Source: Candidatus Schekmanbacteria bacterium
Lineage (GTDB): Bacteria; CSSED10-310; JACPHN01
Direction of reading: 5' to 3'
NCBI GenBank assembly: GCA_016188575.1
Contig: JACPHN010000046.1
Span: forward strand, 1 to 55,412
DNA length: 55,412 nucleotides
Below, in pieces: positions 48,378 to 55,412 of the stretch. Position 1 is the stretch's first letter; the number at the start of each line of letters is the position of its first letter. The position numbers and the translations under genes are program-made. Below the pieces are notes generated by a model, which saw only the letters and a program-made list of their open reading frames with translations, was not told where the DNA came from and ran no database searches.

Positions 48378-50861
48378 ATGAACGAGATCCGCGGCAAAGA
48401 TGCCGAGAGGAAGCGGCGCAGGCGGGCGCGCGTGGGGCGATGGGCGGTTCTCGCGCTCGTGCTCGCGCTCGCGACGGCAGCCGCGGCAGTTCGGGACGCG
48501 CGCGCTCAGCCGCCGAGCGCGCCTACGGGGCAGCCTGCGCCGGCCGCTTCTCCCGTTCCCACTGAGCGGCTGGCGGACCTTTTTCCGCAGGCCGCGGAGC
48601 TGTCGCGGTTGGCCAGCGACCTGGATCTTGCGATTGCGACCCTCACGGCCACGGCCGACTTGGGTGCAGGCATCGATCGGTTAGGCGCGCAGCTCGGCGA
48701 GCTGCAGCGGCGGGTTCGCGAGCCGGGGCCGGGGGACGCGGACGCGCTCGAGCAACTCAACGACCTGCGCGGAGAACGCGGCGCCCTCGAAACGCGCCGA
48801 AAGGAAATCGGCGCGGCGCTGGCGGCGCGCCTCGAGCGGCTCGAGGCGCTGCGTGACGAATGGCGAGAACAGCAACAGCGCTGGAAGCAGTGGGAGCGCG
48901 TCGCAGGCGAAGCGGACGCGCCTGGCGAGGCCCGGGAGGCCGTCCGCGGGGCGCGGGCTCGGATTGCTCAGAGTCTCGAGCGCATCGCCGGAGGCTACTA
49001 TCCGCTCATCGCGCTGCAAACGCGGCTCGCAGGCATCGAGGAGCTGGAAGCGGCGGTCCACCGAGAGCTCGATCGCCTGACCGCGGCAGTGCGCAGCAGC
49101 CTTTTTCAGGCGAGCTCGCCACTGCTCGTGTCCTGGGGTTTTCTCGCGGAGCTGCGGGCGTTGGACGCCAGCGCTTTGGTCGCCGGCGCGCCGGCCATCG
49201 GGGAGCTTCGGGAAGCGCTCACCCCGCCGCGCGCGCTGGTGCTCGGGGTCCAGGTGTTGCTGGCGCTCGTGCTGGCGTTGAACCTTCGTCGGCGCCGCAG
49301 GCAAGCGAGCCCAACGGCGCGCGCAGAGGGTTCCCTACGCCGGCCGCTGTCGGCGGCGACATTGCTGGTCCTGGTGGCGTTCTCTCCCCTCTACCAGACC
49401 GCTCCGGCGCCGCTGACTCTGGTGCTGTGGGCGCTGGCCATCGCGAGCTCGATGCGGCTGCTGCCGGGGCAGTTGCGCGCCGCGTGGCAGGTCCGGATTC
49501 TGGCGGGCGTCGGGGTCCTGTTCCTGGCATCGGTGCCGATGCGACTGCTCGGTCTGCCGCGCCCTCTGTTCCGCCTCTACGTCTTCGCCGCGGGGCTTGC
49601 CGGCGGCGTCGCCCTCGCGATGCTGGCGCGGCGGCTCCGCGGTGCCACCGGCTGGCGGCGGCTCCGGCCGCTGCTCGCCGCCGCTGCCGCGTCCGGGCTG
49701 CTGCTCGCGGCCGCCGCCGAGCTGTCGGGGCTCGACATCCTTGCCGTTCACGTCTTTGAAGCGTCGGCAAAAACGTGCTTCCTCTTTCTGTTTGCGCGCC
49801 TCGTGTCGGGACTGCTTCACCGGGGCCTGCACCTGCTGATGGCGAGCCGCCTCACGGAATGGAGCGCCGCCGTCGCCAGTCATCGGGCGGTCATCGCGGA
49901 GAGCATCGGTGTCGTCGGCGGCGTCGTGGTGTATGGCGTGGCGGGGCTCGTGGCGCTGCAGACGTGGGGCCTGTTCGACTCTCCCTGGCACGCGTGGCGG
50001 AGCTTGACGAGCATGGGGATCTCCGCCGGCGGTCTCGAGCTCACGACTGGCCGCCTGTTCGCGCTGGCCGCGCTCCTGCACGCCGTTCGGCTGGCCAGCC
50101 GCGCCGTCCACGCGCTGTTCGTCGACGAGATTATCCCCAAGCGCGGCATCGACCCCGGCGTGGGGCACTCCGCGGCCCGCCTCCTGCAGTACTGCCTCAT
50201 CGCCGCGGCCTCGGTCCTCGCGCTGCAAATCCTCGGAACCGATTTCCGCGGATTCGCGCTCGTGGGCGGAGCACTCGGTGTCGGCATTGGCTTCGGGCTG
50301 CAAAATATCGTCAACAACTTCGTGAGCGGGCTCATCTTGCTCGTGGAGCGACCCATCGAAGTGGGGGACGTGATTCGCGTCGGGGATCAGTGGGGGACAG
50401 TGCAGTCGCTCGGCCTGCGCGCCACCGTGCTCATGACCTTCGACCGAAGCGAGCTGATCGTGCCGAACTCCGAGCTCATCTCCGGACCCGTGGTCAACTG
50501 GACGCTCACGGACCGGACGGCGCGCCTCGCCGTCATGGTCAGCGTCGCGTACGGCAGCGACGTGGCGGCGGTGATGCGTTTGCTGCTCGAGGTGGCCCGA
50601 GACGACGTGCGCGTTGCCACCGATCCGGAGCCGACGATCGTGTTCAAGGACTTCCGGGAAAGCAGCCTCGACTTCGAGGTGCGGGTCGTCGTGCGCGACA
50701 TCGACGACCGCCTGAGCGTCGAGTCGGACCTGCGCTGCCGGCTCTACGAGCGCCTGCAGGCGGCCGGCGTCGTCATCCCGTTCCCGCGGCGCGACATTCG
50801 CATCGTGGAGGATGCGCCGCGACCGCACCAGGACCCGGATCGGGGTGGGGGTCGGCCATGA
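48378..50861 (+). CDS. Large MscS-family mechanosensitive channel
   Basis: 827 residues. Signal-like start 'RRARVGRWAVLALVLALATA', then a periplasmic coiled-coil domain (about 60-270, e.g. 'RGALETRRKEIGAALAARLE'), about ten hydrophobic segments (from 'LVLGVQVLLALVLALNL' on), the pore helix 'ALVGGALGVGIGFGLQNIVN' with 'NFVSGLILLVERPIEVGDVI', the beta domain 'RVGDQWGTVQSLGLRATVLM' and 'IVPNSELISGPVVNWTLTD', and the cytoplasmic cage to the end. This is the MscK/MscM-like layout of osmotic release channels. The ATG at 48378 lies 73 bases after the receptor-kinase stop. The last bases overlap nth (ATGA). Confidence 0.9.
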   Translation: MNEIRGKDAERKRRRRARVGRWAVLALVLALATAAAAVRDARAQPPSAPTGQPAPAASPVPTERLADLFPQAAELSRLASDLDLAIATLTATADLGAGIDRLGAQLGELQRRVREPGPGDADALEQLNDLRGERGALETRRKEIGAALAARLERLEALRDEWREQQQRWKQWERVAGEADAPGEAREAVRGARARIAQSLERIAGGYYPLIALQTRLAGIEELEAAVHRELDRLTAAVRSSLFQASSPLLVSWGFLAELRALDASALVAGAPAIGELREALTPPRALVLGVQVLLALVLALNLRRRRRQASPTARAEGSLRRPLSAATLLVLVAFSPLYQTAPAPLTLVLWALAIASSMRLLPGQLRAAWQVRILAGVGVLFLASVPMRLLGLPRPLFRLYVFAAGLAGGVALAMLARRLRGATGWRRLRPLLAAAAASGLLLAAAAELSGLDILAVHVFEASAKTCFLFLFARLVSGLLHRGLHLLMASRLTEWSAAVASHRAVIAESIGVVGGVVVYGVAGLVALQTWGLFDSPWHAWRSLTSMGISAGGLELTTGRLFALAALLHAVRLASRAVHALFVDEIIPKRGIDPGVGHSAARLLQYCLIAAASVLALQILGTDFRGFALVGGALGVGIGFGLQNIVNNFVSGLILLVERPIEVGDVIRVGDQWGTVQSLGLRATVLMTFDRSELIVPNSELISGPVVNWTLTDRTARLAVMVSVAYGSDVAAVMRLLLEVARDDVRVATDPEPTIVFKDFRESSLDFEVRVVVRDIDDRLSVESDLRCRLYERLQAAGVVIPFPRRDIRIVEDAPRPHQDPDRGGGRP

Positions 50862-51487
50862 CCCGACAGGAAAAGGCACACAGAATCGCGCGCATTCTCG
50901 CCGAGCTATACCCGGAAACACCGATTCCGCTGGCCCACCGAGATCCCTTCACGCTGCTCGTGGCGGTTCTCCTCTCGGCTCAGTGCACGGACAAGCGCGT
51001 CAACGAGGTGACGCCGCGGTTATTTGCCGCGGCGGCGACGCCGGCCGCCATGACGGAGCTGGAGCCGGAGCGGATCGAGAACCTGATCCGGCCGTGTGGG
51101 CTAGCGCCCAGCAAGGCGCGACACCTGGCTCGCCTTTCGCGACAGCTCGTGGACGCGCATGGCGGGGTGGTGCCATGCGATTGGGCGGCGCTGGAGGCGC
51201 TCCCGGGAGTGGGACACAAGACAGCGTCGGTGGTAATGAGCCAGGCATTTGGCATGCCCGCGTTTCCGGTCGATACCCACATTCACCGGCTGGCGCGCCG
51301 CTGGGGGCTGTCGGCGGGTCGCGATGTGCGTGCGACGGAGGCGGACCTCAAGGCGCTGTTCCCGCAAGGAGAGTGGCGGATGCTGCACCTGCGGATCATT
51401 TTTTTCGGGCGCGAGCACTGCCCGGCGCGGGGCCACCACCCGGCGGTGTGCCCGATCTGCTCGTGGGCCGCAGAGACGACGGCGTAG
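50858..51487 (+). CDS. nth: Endonuclease III (DNA glycosylase/AP lyase)
   Basis: 209 residues. Base-excision-repair enzyme for oxidised pyrimidines. 'DPFTLLVAVLLSAQCTDKRV' (family core), the helix-hairpin-helix 'LEALPGVGHKTASVVMSQAF' with catalytic Lys, and 'FPVDTHIHRLARRWGL' with catalytic Asp. The C-terminal iron-sulfur loop reads C-x9-C-x2-C ('CPARGHHPAVCPICSW'): the spacing is altered and the fourth Cys is absent, so a normal [4Fe-4S] cluster is doubtful. The same type of ending occurs in some other lineages' Nth proteins as I recall. The ATG overlaps the channel gene by four bases. Confidence 0.93.
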   Translation: MTRQEKAHRIARILAELYPETPIPLAHRDPFTLLVAVLLSAQCTDKRVNEVTPRLFAAAATPAAMTELEPERIENLIRPCGLAPSKARHLARLSRQLVDAHGGVVPCDWAALEALPGVGHKTASVVMSQAFGMPAFPVDTHIHRLARRWGLSAGRDVRATEADLKALFPQGEWRMLHLRIIFFGREHCPARGHHPAVCPICSWAAETTA

Positions 51488-51626
51488 GCGCGGGTCCGGC
51501 GGTGCGGCGGCGCAGGCGCGGCACCGCAGGGGCGGCGGCCCATACGCGCGCGACCGAACGCGCTACAATTGGGCGTGGCGGCTCCATGACGTATCGCCCG
51601 CCTACAAGGCACAGGGGAGGGAAGCG

Positions 51627-53501
51627 GTGAGCAACAGGAAAAGGTCGGCCCTGGGCATGGCGGTCTCCGCGGGCAGCATGCTGGCGGTGGCGGCGGTAAC
51701 GATGACGGCAACGGGCGCGGCGGCGGCCGACGACAGTTTCTATGGCTTCGTCAGTTACGACACGGACGAAACGAAACCGCTTGACGACGCCTTCGCCATC
51801 ATGCGCGCGGCGGGAGCCGGGTGGATCCAGTCCGAAGGGCCGAACACCCTTTCGAAATCCGCATCGTGGGGCGCCATTCAGCCGTTTACGCTCAGCGAGC
51901 ACGACTGGTCGAGCGTCGCGTGGGTCGGCGACGCCAGATCTCAGGGGCTGGAGGTGCTGCTCAGCGTTAACGCCGGACACGACCGCCCGACGATCGCCAA
52001 CTACTCGCCCTGGGTGGACTGTGAAGGCGCGTCGGGAGTGGGCAGTGCCACGCGGTGCCCTCCCAGGAGCTACCAACAGTGGTACGACTTCGCCGTGGCG
52101 GTGGCCAGGCACTTCGACGGCGCCCACGGGGTGCCCGAAGCACGCTACTTCATGAGCACCGGGGAAAGCGACGACTCGCCGACCTACTGGACCGCGAGCA
52201 AGGAGCGCCTCTACGGCGGCGGCGATACCGTCGAGATTACGCGCGACGCCGGCGGCACGATGACGTTGCCCGCGGCACAGATTCCCGTTCTGTATCAGGG
52301 GTTACACGACGGCAATCCCCGGGCGCGGCTGGTGATGGGGTGCTCGAGCGCCTGGCGCGGCTACGCCTGGACGCACCTCAAGGAGCTCGACGAGGGCGGC
52401 GCCGCGGACGACGACCTCGTCGCGCAGGCTCATCAGTACGCGCTCAACATCACCGCCGACTCAATTCGCTCCAGTATTGCCAACGACCCCGAGGTGGTTC
52501 GCTCCATCGAGTTTTTCGAGCAGAGCCTTCTCTACCCTCAGTTCTACGACATCTATGCGGTCCATTTCTACATCACGAGCGGCTTCACCGACGCCATGGC
52601 CTTCACGCAGGCGAAGCTGGCGGCGGCCGGCATCGCCAAGCCGATCTGGGTCACGGGCGAAGGCGCCTGGCTGCTGGGCTCCGCGGAGACCGTCGAGCGG
52701 CGCAGCGCATACCTCCATTTCCGCAGGATCGTCGAGAGCCATGCGCTCGGCCTCGCCTGGCACGACGTCTCCTTTCTCGTAGATTTTCCGTTCGTAGGCC
52801 CGGACGGCCTCTACGCGATGCCCTCCAGCGGAACCGACTACCCGCAGCGCCGGAAGCTGGCCGACTCTTTTCGCTTCCTCACGCGCCTGCTGCCCACGGC
52901 AGCCGCACGTTCCGCGGTTGCCGCGACTCCGCCCTTCACGGACACGGCGCTGCATCGCTTTGCCGTGGACCGCGGTGGCGCGGCGACGAGCGGCCAGATC
53001 GCCGCCGGCTGGTGCCAGTCCGAGTGCCCGGAAAACATCTTCTCGTGGTGCAACGAGGACTGCCCGAAGACGGCGGATGTCGCCGCGATCCTGGGTATCG
53101 GCGCGGAGGTTGGACGCGCCGTCTACGACTACCGCGGCACGCTGGTGAGCGCAAGCTGCGGGGGCACGACGGCCATGGTGACGTTTGACGAGGCGCCTGC
53201 CGCGATCGCGTGGGGGCCGGACGCGGATGGCGATTGCGTGCCGGACGCGAGCGACAACTGCCCGCTCGTCGCCAACCCGGACCAGGCCAACAGCGCGGCG
53301 GAAATCGTGGCGGGAACCGGGAACGCGGCTATTGCGGCGCCCGACGATCTCGGCGATGCGTGCGATCCGTGCCCGGACAACGGCGATCCGTCATGCCGAG
53401 CGGACGCTGTGCCGCTGGCGGCGTGGGCCGGTGGCTTGCTGGCGCTGCTGGCGGCGGGGCTGGCGCGGCGGCGCGACAGGACAGGACGCGAGCGCCGCTG
53501 A
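51627..53501 (+). CDS. Exported glycosidase-like protein with type-3 calcium repeats and C-terminal anchor
   Basis: 624 residues from a GTG (51627) with GGGAGG upstream. Signal peptide 'GMAVSAGSMLAVAAVTMTAT' then 'GAAAADDSFYGFVSYDTDET'. The body looks like a TIM-barrel glycoside hydrolase: 'WGAIQPFTLSEHDWSSVAWV' and later 'DIYAVHFYITSGFTDAMAF', 'PIWVTGEGAWLLGS' (a Glu in the place of a catalytic residue), 'GLAWHDVSFLVDFPFVGPDG'. The end has 'DADGDCVPDASDNCPLVANP', a thrombospondin type-3 calcium repeat, and 'GDACDPCPDNGDPSC'. The final 'VPLAAWAGGLLALLAAGLAR' and arginines form a C-terminal sorting anchor of the IPTL/PEP-CTERM kind. The substrate is unknown. Confidence 0.72.
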   Translation: MSNRKRSALGMAVSAGSMLAVAAVTMTATGAAAADDSFYGFVSYDTDETKPLDDAFAIMRAAGAGWIQSEGPNTLSKSASWGAIQPFTLSEHDWSSVAWVGDARSQGLEVLLSVNAGHDRPTIANYSPWVDCEGASGVGSATRCPPRSYQQWYDFAVAVARHFDGAHGVPEARYFMSTGESDDSPTYWTASKERLYGGGDTVEITRDAGGTMTLPAAQIPVLYQGLHDGNPRARLVMGCSSAWRGYAWTHLKELDEGGAADDDLVAQAHQYALNITADSIRSSIANDPEVVRSIEFFEQSLLYPQFYDIYAVHFYITSGFTDAMAFTQAKLAAAGIAKPIWVTGEGAWLLGSAETVERRSAYLHFRRIVESHALGLAWHDVSFLVDFPFVGPDGLYAMPSSGTDYPQRRKLADSFRFLTRLLPTAAARSAVAATPPFTDTALHRFAVDRGGAATSGQIAAGWCQSECPENIFSWCNEDCPKTADVAAILGIGAEVGRAVYDYRGTLVSASCGGTTAMVTFDEAPAAIAWGPDADGDCVPDASDNCPLVANPDQANSAAEIVAGTGNAAIAAPDDLGDACDPCPDNGDPSCRADAVPLAAWAGGLLALLAAGLARRRDRTGRERR

Positions 53502-53683
53502 TCCCCCAGCGTTCGTGGCGCATCGGCGCCAATAAAACGGCGCCGGCGCAACAAAGGTGACGCGGCGCGCCGAGCGGCGGCAGACTGGCGAGCGCAAAGA
53601 ACGGCGCGCCGAACATCCGCGCTGGCACGAAAAATGCTTCGGTGTATCGGCGGAAACGTCCATCGCCCACCAGGAGTACACTC

Positions 53684-55159
53684 ATGCTTCGCACGTCGAC
53701 CGTCTGCCCTGCTCTCGCATTCACAACGCCAGCAGCAACCACGATGGGCCGAGCTCGCGCGCTGGGCTCCGCCGTGGCGCCGGCACTCCTTGCCATCCTG
53801 TTGCTCCCATCTGTCGCTTGTCATCAGGTGACTGCGACAAAGCCACCGCGGGCGCTGTCCATCGCAGTCGACCACGCGCATCGACTCGGCTCGGCAACGG
53901 TCCTCGCCAACTACCTCCAAGCTCAAGGGATGGTCCGCGACGGTGCGGACTCGTTTGAGACCGCGGCGTGGCGAGATCTCGCGCCCGGCGTCGGCCTGGG
54001 CACCGAATCCATGCCCATCATCAATGACGAGTGGTACGCTGGGGAAGGCGGAATACAGGTGTTCCGCTCAAAGACCAAGGATGACGAGGCGTGGTGGGGG
54101 CCATACGGTCCGGCAAAGGACCTGCGGTTCAGCGTGGAGGAATTCGAACGTCATCGCTCCAGCATTCTGCAGCGCCTGGGGATACCCGCGGACCGCCTCG
54201 CTTACGGGATCTTTGTCATGCCGAAAACGCTGAGCTCTGCCCCGGACAGCCCGAAATGGCATGCCATGGCTCCCAACGACAGTACCGAATGGTCTGCTCT
54301 CATGGTGGCGATTGCGACCTATCTTCGCAGCATCGGTCTGGACCAGCCGCACTTGATGTTCTTTGGCGAGCCAGAGAATGGTTACTTCGGCAAGGGCCAC
54401 GACACGGCTGCGCTCCCCGAAGTGGCACGCGAATACGCCGAGCACTACTGCCTGACCCACGAAGCAATCCGGTCGGTTTTGCCCGGAGCACAGATCGCCG
54501 GAGCCGGGCACGCCACGTTCAACGAGGAGCTGACTCAAGTGCTGCAGGACAACCCGAACCAATGGGGCCTCGAGTCGACCCTGCGCGAGCTCGCCGCCAT
54601 CGATCCGGATTTCATTCCTCACAAGCTGACGGCCCTCGGCGTCCAGGGCTACCTGTTTGAAACCGGCGTGTATGGACACACGGACTTTCGCCCGGCCATG
54701 GAGCATGTGCGGGCGCTACTGAAGCAATACTCGAGTGGCGTGAACCGGCACATCCCGATTCACGTTCTCGGGTGGAATGGGACCTGGACGGTTGACATAG
54801 CTGAAATCCCCATGGACGAGCGGCCCGCGTATTTTCAGAAGCGACTGGACCAGGAGGCGGCGTTTATGGCCGCCTCCGCCATCGACTTTCTGAATCCCGG
54901 CGGCGAGCGCGGGTATGACTTTGGATACTACTACACCTGGAACCTGGATGGCACATGCCAGATGATTGCCAGCATCGTGTCGACCGTGCACCCCGAGGAC
55001 CCGGATTGGGACGCAACCACTCCCGGCTGCCATACTCCCGCCTCTGAGGTGGCATGCGTGCGCGCGCCCTATCGCGCCATGGCCATGCTAGATGAGGGTT
55101 ATCGGCTTGAGCACCCGATAACCGCATGGCTGAGCGATCTGGCACGACGAGGGGCGTAA
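53684..55159 (+). CDS. Exported (lipo)protein with glycosidase-like fold
   Basis: 491 residues from the ATG at 53684, with AGGAG seven bases upstream. The signal region is long; its hydrophobic part 'VAPALLAILLLPSVAC' (about 30-45) ends in a lipobox, so the mature protein may be a lipoprotein starting at that Cys. ATG 53744 (MGRARALG) is an alternative start. The body reads like a GH39/GHL TIM barrel: 'QPHLMFFGEPENGYFGKGHD' (acid/base Glu candidate), 'HYCLTHEAIRSVLPGAQIAG', 'IPIHVLGWNGTW', 'RGYDFGYYYTWNLDGTCQMI'. It follows the other glycosidase-like gene on the same strand after 182 bases. The two may act together on an external polymer. Confidence 0.68.
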   Translation: MLRTSTVCPALAFTTPAATTMGRARALGSAVAPALLAILLLPSVACHQVTATKPPRALSIAVDHAHRLGSATVLANYLQAQGMVRDGADSFETAAWRDLAPGVGLGTESMPIINDEWYAGEGGIQVFRSKTKDDEAWWGPYGPAKDLRFSVEEFERHRSSILQRLGIPADRLAYGIFVMPKTLSSAPDSPKWHAMAPNDSTEWSALMVAIATYLRSIGLDQPHLMFFGEPENGYFGKGHDTAALPEVAREYAEHYCLTHEAIRSVLPGAQIAGAGHATFNEELTQVLQDNPNQWGLESTLRELAAIDPDFIPHKLTALGVQGYLFETGVYGHTDFRPAMEHVRALLKQYSSGVNRHIPIHVLGWNGTWTVDIAEIPMDERPAYFQKRLDQEAAFMAASAIDFLNPGGERGYDFGYYYTWNLDGTCQMIASIVSTVHPEDPDWDATTPGCHTPASEVACVRAPYRAMAMLDEGYRLEHPITAWLSDLARRGA

Positions 55160-55241
55160 TTGGCTGTGCGCGGCACGTTGTAGAGGGTGCTCGTGACCTG
55201 CCCGAGGTGGGTGGGCGACTCTATTACACGAACAAAAGGCG

Positions 55242-55336
55242 AAAAAACGGCCCTCGGAACACGCTTTTGGGCGGTGAAGCACATGCTTCTCCCGCCCAGG
55301 TCACGGTCGCCGGTAATTCGCGGTGTGCCGAGGGCC
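55242..55336 (-). terminator. Rho-independent terminator, minus strand
   Basis: On the minus strand GGCCCTCGGCACAC (55336-55323) pairs with GTGTTCCGAGGGCC (55262-55249; one mismatch) and is followed by G-TTTTTT-C (55248-55242). A second strong hairpin, GGGCGG..GAAGCA-TG-TGCTTC..CCGCCC, lies inside. It should end transcription of the minus-strand gene entering from the right edge. Confidence 0.68.
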
Positions 55337-55351
55337 CTGCGGCCCCTCGCC

Positions 55352-55412
55352 TCAGGCCACTTTGGCGCCGGGAGCACCTCGCCGCCGGAAGAGAGCGGCG
55401 AGGATCCCGTCG
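55352..55412 (-). CDS. 3' end of a minus-strand gene running off the window
   Basis: The minus strand reads 'DGILAALFRRRGAPGAKVA' and stops at 55352-55354. A hydrophobic stretch followed by arginines recalls the C-terminal anchors of the other exported proteins here. Only 19 codons are in the window. The terminator just downstream on the same strand supports a real gene end. Confidence 0.42.
   Translation of the reverse strand, partial: DGILAALFRRRGAPGAKVA

Noticed and set aside
55193-55336. Pseudoknot-like riboswitch: GTGACCTG/CAGGTCAC crossing GGCCCTCGG/CCGAGGGCC
   Set aside because: The longer pair is followed by a T-tract on the minus strand and is explained by a terminator; the 8-bp pair may be chance, and no known riboswitch pattern was recognised.

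Overview
The window is GC-rich chromosomal DNA from a bacterium that signals heavily through Ser/Thr kinases and histidine kinases. Secreted proteins carry calcium-binding type-3 repeats and short C-terminal hydrophobic anchors. Lysine is made by the succinylase route (DapD), and the one tRNA gene has no encoded CCA. This fits a deltaproteobacterial-type lineage (Myxococcota, Binatota or a relative), but nothing here fixes the taxonomy.

Layout. 0-3.5 kb is a worn accessory zone: remnants of a type I restriction specificity subunit (hsdS), an OLD-type ATPase and a BREX PglX methylase, beside a convincing integron attC site that follows a two-gene yidD/DUF4177 cassette. 3.7-25.5 kb is mostly housekeeping: a hybrid histidine kinase, a Nudix hydrolase, an LPP20-like exported protein with oligopeptidase B, a pectate-lyase-like protein coupled to an AprA/FrdA-like flavoprotein and a ferredoxin, moeA, hsp20, Uma2 (one whole, one fragment), der, etfBA, an HD hydrolase, dapD, mobA, tRNA-Leu(CAA) and a PAS histidine kinase. 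25.6-37.2 kb is a signalling block: a 1208-residue PknK-like kinase-ATPase-TPR protein, a DUF697 protein, a TPR/DUF6677/small membrane protein/degenerate HD-GYP operon, a TPR-STAS pair, a GIDE-domain protein and a kinase with HEAT-like repeats.

35.7-40.5 kb is one tightly overlapping operon: histidine kinase, a DAHP-synthase-like protein lacking key catalytic residues, aroA (EPSP synthase) and a Ser/Thr kinase. 41.0-43.3 kb looks like a decayed integron: an IntI-type integrase relic on the + strand, a cluster of nested palindromes, then divergent cassettes on the - strand (hicB with a frameshifted hicA, an attC site, and an endonuclease/exonuclease/phosphatase gene). 43.3-48.3 kb encodes a 1662-residue receptor kinase (periplasmic two-component-type beta-propeller, Y_Y_Y domain, one membrane span, P-loop ATPase, C-terminal Ser/Thr kinase). 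48.4-55.2 kb holds a large MscS-type channel, endonuclease III and two exported glycosidase-like proteins. The edge carries a terminator and the 3' end of another minus-strand gene.

The strongest candidates for something undescribed are the propeller/ATPase/Ser-Thr-kinase receptor, the kinase - AroF-like - AroA - kinase operon, and the two integron-cassette loci. All family assignments come from reading motifs by eye; no database search was run.
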